From Calliopum simillimum (lineage: Eukaryota > Arthropoda > Insecta > Diptera > Lauxaniidae), in the NCBI GenBank assembly GCA_951812925.1, contig OX638369.1:17575329-17639328 (forward strand): DNA of 64,000 bases, written 5' to 3'. The notes below the pieces were generated by a model. It made no database searches. It had not been told where the DNA came from and saw only the letters and a list, made by a program, of their open reading frames with translations. This document shows positions 45,143-55,700 of the stretch, in pieces. Positions within the stretch are counted from its first letter, which is position 1. Every line of letters starts with the position of its first letter. The position numbers and the translations under genes were made by a program.

Positions 45143-47115
45143 TTATTGTATAGTATGATTAACGGAATCAAATGTATCCGCTTTATGATCCGAAACGTTA
45201 GGTCGTGCCTCATATGTGCATATTGTAACACCATGATAATGCGCTTCACTGAATTCACCTCGTAATCCTGTAAAAAAAAACATGCGTGAATATAGAATAC
45301 TCTATGGCAGCGAATAGTTAACGAATATCAACGTACCTATGTAATAAATGCGTGTGTTGTCTGCTCCAAAATTCGAGGGAAAGTGTAAAGTCAGATGATA
45401 AACTGATGAGAAAGTAACAACTCTATTGAAAGAAACGACAAGAAAGTTTTAAATATGGAGCCTGTTTACACTTACAGCTAAATATGTACCTTAAAATCGT
45501 GTGGAGAGATCAAAGTAATCGCAAACAATTAATTTTGAATGGGATCCCTTATTTGTGTTCACTGAATCTAAATCTGACAAATGTTTCTCTCTATCAAGTC
45601 TAGGATCCGAAATATCCTCGCTCCAATGTGAAAAAAAAGCTTTTTTTCATGCATATGGCGCACATTCAGGCAGTATTAAAATTCACTTTTGCCAATGACA
45701 ACGAATAGCCCTAACCTTCTTCATTGTACCTTGTTTTAGTTTTTCCATTGAAAGAAATGTATCGCAATTCTATGTAAATTAATTTGTATTTCTTAGATAT
45801 GCGCCATATGTCTGAAAATAGCATTTTCTGCACTTAAAAGCGAGAATAACTCGGATTCTTAGAGGAAATCGATGGCCTAGACTCGGAATAAGCTACCGCA
45901 AATTAACTAAAAAAAGTTATCGAGATATCATCCAAACTTTTTTCGCTCAAATTGTTGCACTGTGTTGCATACGGCTGAGGTATAATTCCTAAAAGGATTA
46001 TTAAACTTTCTCGAAATTTCGCATGTTAGTGTTTTAAGACATTGGTTTTGTTGTAACATAATTTTAAATACGATTCATAGCCCAAATAGTCAAAAAATTT
46101 ATTTGCATATTGGTCGAACAAAAACAAGTTCTCATATCGTCACCTCAATTTTAAGCGTGAATTTGCTCTGCTTTTCGACTTTTTTGTCTTATAACTTTAA
46201 AATGGTGCTACTTCAGCGAACTCTGGCTGGACAGGATTGTACACAAAACTATGAAAAATATCATAGGCTAATTATTCCAATAATGATAATTTAGGAATTA
46301 CCTAGTTGTAGTATTGAGGTGACGATATGTTTCCAGTATTTTGATTAGGTTTGAGCTTTTATCAAGTGCATCCGCTCCCAAAAAAAGAGGCATATAATTA
46401 ATCTTTAGCTACTTAGTGGCCATTCAAACCAGGAAACTTTGCGAGCAAGTTCATTGTTTTTACGAGAAACAACAATGTCTACGTCTCCCTTCTCTTGCCA
46501 ACAAACTTAACAAGTTCTGTTCGAAAAGTTGCACACAAAGTAAAAACTATTTGTGTTTAACTTACTTTGGAGAATATTCAATTTCGCCAAGACAATCACG
46601 ACTGAGATCAAACTCTTGATCGGCTTTTATTTTAGCATCATCGAAGGACATCTTTGGACGATTTTTAAAACTGTTGAGAAACAGCAAATATAATTTATAG
46701 AACCAAAAGAACAAGCGGCAACTTACAGTCTAACTTTATTTGGATGTGAATCATCATTGGCACCACCGATGATGATACCTTTCAGTTTAATGTTACCGGT
46801 AAAGGGAATATTGAAAAGCAGCTCTTCATCTGCGTCACTTTGAACAAACTATAGACAGAAGCAAACTGTTATGAAATGTGCATTCTTAATAAAATTCAAT
46901 TTATTCTTCATTACCTGCGTTAGATCCAGACGCGTTTCATATGGCTTAAAGACTTTCTTACCGCTACCATCAGATTCTTCATTGAGGCATTCCAGATTAT
47001 CAAAGTTAATTTTCTGATAGAGACTATACTGAATGCCCATTTCTAGTGCGTGATCAATATCTGTCGCTTCATGACCACAATCCTGCCCATGATTATGAGA
47101 ATGGTCGTGTGGCAT
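45143..47115 (-). CDS. PITH domain-containing protein (PITHD1-like), five exons
   Basis: Exons on the minus strand are 47115-46915, 46848-46727, 46670-46566, 45422-45337 and 45267-45143. All junctions are GT-AG and phases join to 212 aa, against about 211 in human PITHD1. A His-rich start (MPHDHSHNHGQDCGHE) precedes the PITH domain. Diagnostic blocks are LECLNEESDGSGKKVFKPYE (about 41-60), DADEELLFNIPFTGNIKLKG, the acidic DDSHPNKVRL, MSFDDAK, FSSVYHLTLHFPSNFGADNT, YYIGLRGEFSEAH and the C-terminal VTICTYEARPNVSDHK. The PITH domain is known from proteasome-associated thioredoxin-like protein, so a cytosolic proteasome-linked role is inferred. Intron 3 (1.14 kb) holds a family palindrome and a small MITE; the other introns are 56-69 bp. 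Confidence 0.93.
45540..45985. repeat. Dispersed palindrome-family copy in PITH-gene intron 3
   Basis: CACTTTTGCCAATGACAACG near 45691, a GCATATGGCGCACAT/GCGCCATATGTC mirror pair, and a TTGTTGCACTGTGTTGC end match the family at 12846-14085. It overlaps no exon. Confidence 0.6.
46133..46329. mobile_element. Small inverted-repeat element in PITH-gene intron 3
   Basis: CATATCGTCACCTCAAT (46133) is mirrored by ATTGAGGTGACGATATG (ending 46329). 197 bp, no coding. Confidence 0.65.
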
Positions 47116-48244
47116 CTTGTTCCAAAAATCCTTTATTAAGTTTTTGCAAAATCACTATTTCTGTACGGAGAAGTTGAAATTTTGATTCTTCCACAGTTTT
47201 TGTTTTTTATTTTTGACGTTTGCCAGTATTCTCGACCAGGGTCGCCGCTTAGAATTTTTTCACAAACTTGTGAATAAAAAAAAAAAAAAAATTCTACCAA
47301 AAATTGTTTTTAATGTCGTTTTTAACTGGAATGTTTATATTTTAGTCTCAGATCGAATATTCCTCTTGTTGAAATTTGCCAATCTCTTGTTTTTACGCGC
47401 AAATATTTTGGTATTTCTAGTAACTTATAGACGTGTCTTAAAATGGTCATACCTTTGTAAACTCGTAGATGACCACTTGACACATCATTTTGTAAATAAA
47501 AGCGCCGTGCGGCATTTGTAAAACTGTGCTAGAGCTCACAGATGTAAAAGGCGTTATTTATTTTTTTTTTTTGCGGGAACTATTTTTAGAATAGGGCTTA
47601 TGTCATATTTACAAAACACCCACTTTGCATGTAGTAGGTACTGAGTCAAAATTAAATTAAGATGAATAAGTTCACCATCCCTTTTTTCATCTTTACAAAG
47701 AGCAAATAATGACCCCTAAAAATAAGAAGATTTTCGTATTTACCTATTTAACAATGAATTCACGTAATTTTCAATAGATTGAAAACATTGTTTCAAGAAG
47801 AAAGCTAATTGAAAATTATGAGATTTCTTCTTAATATTACGAGGTTTTCATATAAATGTCAACAAATATTTTAAGTAGATTTTCTCCATGGTTTTGATGT
47901 GAATTTCTTTTTGGATGAAAACCACAGAGATATCTTCTTACTTTTGTTCTATTTTATGTGGTCGTTTTGGCTTCAATTTCAACTGGAATTTTCATTTTAT
48001 AATGTGTAAGCGAAAATTAAAAAGTTCCTCCAAAATTTAAAAAAAGCTTACCAAACTTAACTAAAAACTTTGAAACTAGACTCAAAATAAACTTTGAAAA
48101 ATTTTCTATTAAACTTATGGAAATTTAACCAATGTGGCATCACTGTTTCTGACATCGAGTAGTTTATACACAAACCAAAAACGGCCAGAGCTGCAAAGAG
48201 TGATACTGAGGATAAATTTACACTGATACATTCTCGTACTTAAG
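47116..48244. other. PITH-gene upstream region and spacer
   Basis: Must hold the promoter of the minus-strand PITH gene, within a few hundred bases of 47115. No unambiguous core element is visible. The frame at 47213-47521 is unconvincing. Confidence 0.35.
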
Positions 48245-48606
48245 AAATATATCTGTGGACTTTTGACAAAACAACCTAAGTCGAGATAAGAAAATTCTCC
48301 AGGATTTTAGTTCTAAATATAAAATTTAAATACGCTTCTATTGGTATAATCGCCATGTCTCTATGAGTTCTTGTTCCAGAGATATAAGGGTGTCCCATAG
48401 TTCACGCAAGATTTGAACTTAGCGCCATTCGTGCGGTAAAGTGTTATGAACAAAAAGAAAAAAATAATTTGACAGCTGACACTTTAAGATCAGTAAAAAT
48501 GTAAGAAAGAGGAGATTCAACTCTGCATCAACGAAATTGAGCCACATTATTGAAAAGTAGCCAATTTCGAGTTAGGTTGTTTTGTCAAAAGTCCACAGAT
48601 ATATTT
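48245..48606. mobile_element. Inverted-repeat MITE
   Basis: AATATATCTGTGGACTTTTG at 48245 is mirrored by CAAAAGTCCACAGATATATT ending 48606. Perfect or near-perfect over about 34 bp. 362 bp, no coding frame. Confidence 0.75.
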
Positions 48607-48961
48607 CATTGAAAATCTAATTTTTATTTATTTTAGTAAAATTTATTGATTTAACCAAAAATCTCTTAAAATACAAATACTACATAACTTTATAAAACTA
48701 AATATAATTTAAAAAAATTTAAATTATTGCCGTTTTAATTGCAACATATACGAGTATTTTTCAAATGATATAAAGTATTCATTAAATTTTAACAAAATAT
48801 GTAAAAGTATTCAATTCTTAACATATAATCATATAGTTATCCTTATGTTTGTATGTATATATAAATATGTATGTTTTTTTGTATTTATTTTTAATGCAAA
48901 GGGTTTCACATGACAATTACATACAGATATGTTAGATTTTGTAGCTTATTGAAATTATAAA

Positions 48962-49291
48962 TACCCGTGTTCACGATCCGGAGCATTTAGACTTGCAAAG
49001 TGGCAAAATAGCAATAATTTCCACTTGATTGTGAGCAATATTAAAAGTATTAACATTGCAAGCTACGATAAAATCTATTTCTCTGAGAAAATCGTATGAG
49101 CAAAGAGAACGAGAGCATAAACAAAATATTTTTATTTGAAAAATGACATGATATTTTTATGCTATAGGTTTTTAGTATAGAAAATGTAAATTCAATGCTA
49201 TATATTTTGTTGTTGTATAGCAAAATTTTTCAACACTTATTTACAAATGCTATGATGCAAGACCTTTTGCACCGGATCGTGAACATGGCTA
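48962..49291. mobile_element. Inverted-repeat MITE
   Basis: TACCCGTGTTCACGATCCGG at 48962 is mirrored by CCGGATCGTGAACATGGCTA ending 49291, with two mismatches. Possibly TA-flanked. It lies downstream of the fasciclin gene. Confidence 0.7.
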
Positions 49292-49624
49292 ATATTTTTT
49301 TTTTTTTTTATTAAAATTTCCTTTTATTTTGTATACTTATGTAATCATTGAAAACTTCAAAAGCTCGCTAATAATACCGCATTAATTTACTATTTTATAA
49401 CTAAATATGAGTTATATCAAGTAATTATAAGTGTTATGAACAATATTCCTTTTGTTTTTGTTGTTTTACTATATTTTTTTTTTTTTTAATTTAATATGAA
49501 GTGGTATTATGTAGATAGTATACGCAGAGTTTTCACATTAAATTTAGCACTTAATATTCCTTTTTTTAATTATTTTTCTTGTTTTTCAAATGATTATCCG
49601 CAAACTACAAACATCTCAAAAGTA

Positions 49625-49630
49625 TTTATT
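49625..49630 (-). terminator. Candidate poly(A) signal of the fasciclin gene
   Basis: AATAAA on the minus strand about 160 bases after the stop codon. Other AATAAA words follow, so the used site is uncertain. Confidence 0.35.
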
Positions 49631-49788
49631 CTATTTCTACATATATATGTATGTAAATGTACGGTTTTGAATAAAAACCAATATTTTAAAGTGACTGTAC
49701 ACAATTCTTAATTCTCTTACTATAAATGTCTTCTCTTTGTCCCTCTCTAGAAATAATAAAAATTCATTTTATCCCATTCATTCCCTGA

Positions 49789-52700
49789 TTACTTTTTCGG
49801 TAAATCGTAATTAAATCGAACTGGAAGTGCTTTTGGTGTTATAATTTCATCTTCCATCTCTTCATCGTGCATTGCAAAATCCCCACCGCCACCATTAATC
49901 TCAGTGTAAAATTCATTTGGTACAATTTCCACATCAATTGGTGTACCAGTTGTAGCTCTGCTACCACTACCAGATAATTCAACATTCGTTCCACCAAATG
50001 AGGTTTTTCTCAATTTTGTAACATGATCGCGTAATATATCGGAGTAGAGTACATCATCAATATAGAACATGGTGCCCAAATTGTATACAAACACTTCGCT
50101 TTCGGTAATATGTGCATTATTGACTGTAACATTATTAAGTGGAGATCGTACGATTTTGATGTGACCACCGCCAATAGTTTCAAATACTTCATTATCCTTG
50201 AGATCACGATCATAGAGGCGCCCACGTACAAAATGATTAAGCAACATTTTAACACCGCGTGGTGATGCCTACAAGAAGATAAAAATTACATTTTAAATTA
50301 AATGTGTTATAATAATATCTAAAAACAGTATTCTACAAACCAAAACATCATCAGAGATTCGATCAAAACCTAGACGTTCAAAAGCTGTATCCTCCGGCAC
50401 GAAAAAGGTATAATTTGCACCAGATACATGCGGGGCTATTTCAGCATTGTTGAGATACCTTTAAAATAATATTGATGGAAATATATTTAGTTTATCAAAA
50501 CATAACTCAACTTTATACGTATAAAGCATTTTTAGTAACTGCTAAGTAAAAATCATAGAAATTATATACTCCAGTGCTCCCTGTGGATGTGGTGGAAAGA
50601 AACAACGAGAACAGATAATGACAAGTACCATGTCATCAAGCTGCAATCGATAGCGAACGATAAGAAATGTTCTTTAAAGTTTCAGTATATTTTTTTTTCG
50701 GCTTTATTCAGGACCTTATCTAAAAAGATCTTAAGAACGATAATGAAAAATAAGCAGCTTTGTCCGAATTTGCGAATATATATCGATGTGTAACTCTCCA
50801 CACTGAAAACCTCGTACCTTTGAATATATCTCTCCACTACTTTTTCGGGGGAAACTATCGAGGTCACTGCTCTAACCTAAGATAAACAAGTTGAGGCACA
50901 GTATTTCTCACGAACGATTCTCCGAAAATTATTCTTGAAAACCAAAAAAGTGAAAGCAGTATAAATAACCCAATATCCCGAAGTACATAGGAAATTTAGA
51001 GCAGAAAATCTAGGAATAATAGATGAGAGCTCTAGGAGTTCATAAAATAATACATTCAGCTAATAAGCACAAAAATGAAGGAAAGCGAAAACAATAAGAT
51101 TTAGAGTAATGAAGTATGGTAAAGAATCGTCACAAGGATCAATAAGGTAATGACTTCAGAAGCTTATGAACAAGCTAAAGAGTATTTTCTTAAAAAAAAA
51201 AATTAAGTATGACTTGTGAATTATTGTCAACACTTATAACTGCAGCTAATTTAAAACATTATAAAGTGAGGTTTTGAACAAAAGAACATCTTCTGATCGA
51301 AATTGTGATTAATCAAGGTCATAAATTTAGAAGGATAATAAATAATGTGCTACTTGAAAAATGCACATATCTAAATAAGACTATTTTTTAAAAAAATACC
51401 TCGTTATTTGTGTAAATCGAGGATCTCGTTCCAGAGCGAGAAACGAATGCGACAAAAACTGCGCACCAAACCAAGGAAAAGCTAGTAAAGGTGGAGTTTC
51501 CTTATCTTTATGCATCTGAAAAAAAAGAACATTACTTTAATATTTTTGGCACATAAATTATGCAAGCATACCTGGTGTAATTTCGAAACAACTGACTCGG
51601 AAACAAATAAAACTTCTGAAATAATAAAAACTTGATTTCCATTCGAGAGTGTAAAGTCGGACATAATCGATACATTGTTCACGGAAGGTGTTGCTGTGAA
51701 TAAAAAACAATCTTATTATATTGAAAAAAGAAGGATAACATTCAATCTACACTTACGATGTGCTCGAAATATTACATTTTCACCGCCCATTGTGCGTATT
51801 ACCATTTGCTCGTTATTTTTAACATCACCCATTCGAACTGGACGACTTGTGGGCAGGAAATGATTACGCAAAACACTTTCGGTAAATTCCTGTACGCTGA
51901 ATGGATAAAAACCCCAATCAATGGGATGCCAACGTTGAAAAGCATTATCGGCTGGTATGAGCACAGTAAATGGACCTTCGTCCATTATTTGCGTTAGATT
52001 ACTTTTGGCCAAAAAATGTTGAAACACTTTGGTGCCACTTTTCATACTCGATAAGAATGACATTAAAGGGCTCGATTTTGATTCCTTAATGACTGGTTCG
52101 ATTTTTGCATGTATGGTAGCATTTCGCATCTCAAGTCGTTGTGGTTCATTGTATCGACTAAAAAAGAAATAAAGTCAGAATTTCAATTCACAATACAATA
52201 CCATAACTCACCTATTCGTTTCTTGTATATTTCGTTTCGAATATGGTGATTTCCGGTCACCCAAATAGCCATCAATCGATATTGCAATTAAATTATCACT
52301 CAGTTTTGTTTTTTGCAAAATTTGAACACCATTCAAGAGCCATTGGTTATTGTGTGATTTTTCCAATTTACGAAAAATTATTTTGTGGCCATTTCCATTG
52401 CCAAACTGCTCCTCATCGATGTAGGTGTCGAAGGCTTTGCCTGGCACCAAGTGCTCTAACATGAACTCCTTCAGTCTTGGTTTTTCAATTGTTCGCACAT
52501 CGATTTTTGGTATTATTAATGTGAAGGGTACATCTGCAATAAAGTAGAATATGTTGTAGTACAGTGTATGTGGTGTATAGAAGGTGCTTAAAGTATGGTT
52601 TCTAGTTTGTATTGTAATTTATGGCGCATTTGCATTTGGAGGTATGCAGATGCGTATTGTGATTTATATGTACGTAGCCCAGTGAATTATTGTTCATTTT

Positions 52701-55700
52701 CTAAAAATTTAAAAAATCCGTGAAAAAAAAGAAACTGATTAGAAAAACCACACAGGCAAGAGACTTCGGGAGATATGCAGAAGTCTTTGGAAAATATGTA
52801 CTGGTTCTTTGTGAGAAAATAGCAACCAGTGTTCTCTGATAAAAATTTCGAAACTTTTCCACAAAATAAAAAAAAAAATTTTTTTCCTCAAAATGGACCA
52901 AATTTTAAAAAATTTTCCCAATAATTTTTTTTATGAAAATAATTTTTTTTTGTTGGCTATTAACTCAAAAAATATCAAAGATTGTTTTTCCTGCACTTAG
53001 TTTTTCTTCAAATTTAACTAGTTTTGTTTTATTCTTCCCAAAAAAAAAAAAAAAGTATATAAATCTAAAACCAAAAGCAAGGCTTACCTTAATTTCAAAG
53101 CATTTTTTCAAAGAATAAATGAAATTTTCTTGATTTGATAGAGAAGTTTTTGGACAGATTTTGGTATTAACCTTTTGTTTACAGTTAGTTTATTTTTTGC
53201 TGATTTATGAATTCTAAAGTAAACTTTAGGAGACCATAAGAAAAGAACGACGCTAACCCCACGCTGTTTTGATTAAAAACAAAAGGAATAAGTACAATGT
53301 ACAAGCAAACGAAAAAAAAGCTGCCCCAATGTGCCCCATTTTGTGCTTTTGTTAATTTTCTAAAGTAACTTCGATTGAAATTCAAACTAAAATTAATATG
53401 CTTAGTACAGTAAAATTAAATATCTAAAACGAAAAAATTGCTGCGTGCTTGAAACTTGCCACAGTTGTTTATTGGACCATAGTTACTCCACAAAAAAAAA
53501 AAAATCCATTGCGGCTTGACCCCCATTTTTGGAGGTTCAAAAATCAAATTAATTTTTTGATAAATAACTTAAAAACTATTTGTCGGACGAAAAAAGTTTT
53601 CACGCAAAAATTAAAGTTGATGTAATTCTGCATATTTTGGTTACTTAAACATCTTTCTAGCATAAAAGTTGACGAGATAAGTAATTTTTAAGCGTAATTT
53701 TTTGTTTTCTAAAACGAGCGGGCACCAAAATTGTAAATATTTCATATTAATTTTAAACTTTAACGCCTCTAACTTGTTCGTTTCTTAACCGATCGGAAAA
53801 GATCGAAAAGCATTTTAAAGCTTAAAATTCAATCTTTTTAATTGTTTTATTTTTAAATTAAATATTTTTAAGTAAGAGTTTTCTTTTTCGCTTTCTTAAA
53901 TAAGCGAATTTTCCAAATTGAAATATTTCACTTTAATTTTAGGTTAACTTTTTTGTTTCTTATCCGATCGTAAAAGGTCAAAAAGCATTTAAAAAGTTAA
54001 TATTTGATTTTTTCAATTTTATAAAAAACCTTTGAATGAATCCCATACTAAGGCTTTTATACTGGAAGTAAGTCTAAAAAAGGGCGGACTACTTCCACTT
54101 TCAAAAATTTTCTTAATCTTAACAAAATGCATCATTGTACACAATTTATCAAAATCGGATGTTTAATAGTTTTGGCCGCTCTATATATGGGATTGCGGCA
54201 CTGTGTGTCATCCAGTCTGATTTTTATTGTTGTTATTTTTATGCTGAACTGTTTTTTCTTAAGAAAAGTTTTTTTTTATATTTGAATTATTTTTTTTTTT
54301 TCAAATTTGATTGATTTTTTTAAGGATTTATGGCAATTGAATTTACCCTGTGTGTAAACTCAAGAAAAACATCTTCAATTTTATTATATACATATATAAA
54401 ACAGAGACCTTAACGAGTTTATTAAAAATGAAGTTGGGCAAACTTAAACTCAGGTCGAAGATCAAAATATTTTTATTGAAGATACACGAATTTAAATTTC
54501 AATTAAAAAAAAAAAAATAAACGATCCACAGAAGGATACGAACCTACGACCGCCCGCATGATAGATAGAAACATGTTATTTTTATTTACTTACAAACTCA
54601 TTAGACCTCTACACCATTGATCAATTCAATTCACAAAAAAAAAAAAAATACATAAAAAGAGAAAGTCTACAATAAATAAAAGGAAAAAAATAAAATAATA
54701 TATAAAAAGTAAAAAAAATTTCCTGCGGCGGGAGTCGAACCCGGGAACCCGGTAAACTTGCGTAACGTGTGTGTAAAACAACTCCCATGACATTCGAAGA
54801 TTAGCATATTTAGATTTGTATGGAAACAATATTTTTTGAAGGTGCATTCCTTGAGATTTTATTTGAAGCAAATACCCAACAAACAATTTTATAACCTTTT
54901 CAATTTTTAAGCTTGGAAAAAGTTAATTTTCAAATGTTTTCATAACCAATTTTCAAACGTTTGGAAAATAATATTTTTTTATTATTTTTAAAATTGATTT
55001 GCAAAGTTAAAATCAACAATTGGAAAAAAATTTTTTTCCAAAAGTTACAATAATCGTTTTCCAAACATTCGAAAAAATTTTTATTTTATTTTTTTAATGA
55101 CTTATCGAGCTAAGTAAGAAAAGAACAAGGCATGTGAATCATAATCGGCACGTTAGGTCAGTTGATAAGATTGTCGACTAATAATTTGGAAGTCATAGGT
55201 TTGGTTCTCAGCAAACATAATTTTTTTTATATTTTTAATTAAATTAAAAATGTTTGGAAAATGTTGTTTTATGAACTTAATAAATACTAACAAAATGTTA
55301 ATTGAAAAGTTAAAAAAAAAACAATTTAAAAATATTGAATAAAAAAATTTGGAAAATATCGTAACATTTATAATAAGCTTGCTCCAAATGATTTTCACAA
55401 GCTTGCTATGAAGAGTCCAGTTTCGATTATTAAATAATTAGAATTCAAGAATTTCCAAACATTTTGCAAGTTAATTTTCAAACGAAATGTTTGCTTCTAA
55501 AAGCGTGTAATAAGTTATTTTCCAATCGTTTTTGTTTGTTGGGTATCTTCAATTTTACTATGCTTTTTTTGGCTGAGTGCAGGGTATAAACAAGTATTTA
55601 AAAACGTACTTCAAGTAATATAGGTCAGTAAGTTGCTTTTTTATGACGTTTTCTTTTTTTTTTTTTTAAATGCGTGACTGTTCGATTATTCAACAAAAAC

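Noticed and set aside
51716..51997. Plus-strand frames opposite the fasciclin exons
   Set aside because: Antisense shadows of the FAS1-coding exon at 51757-52157.
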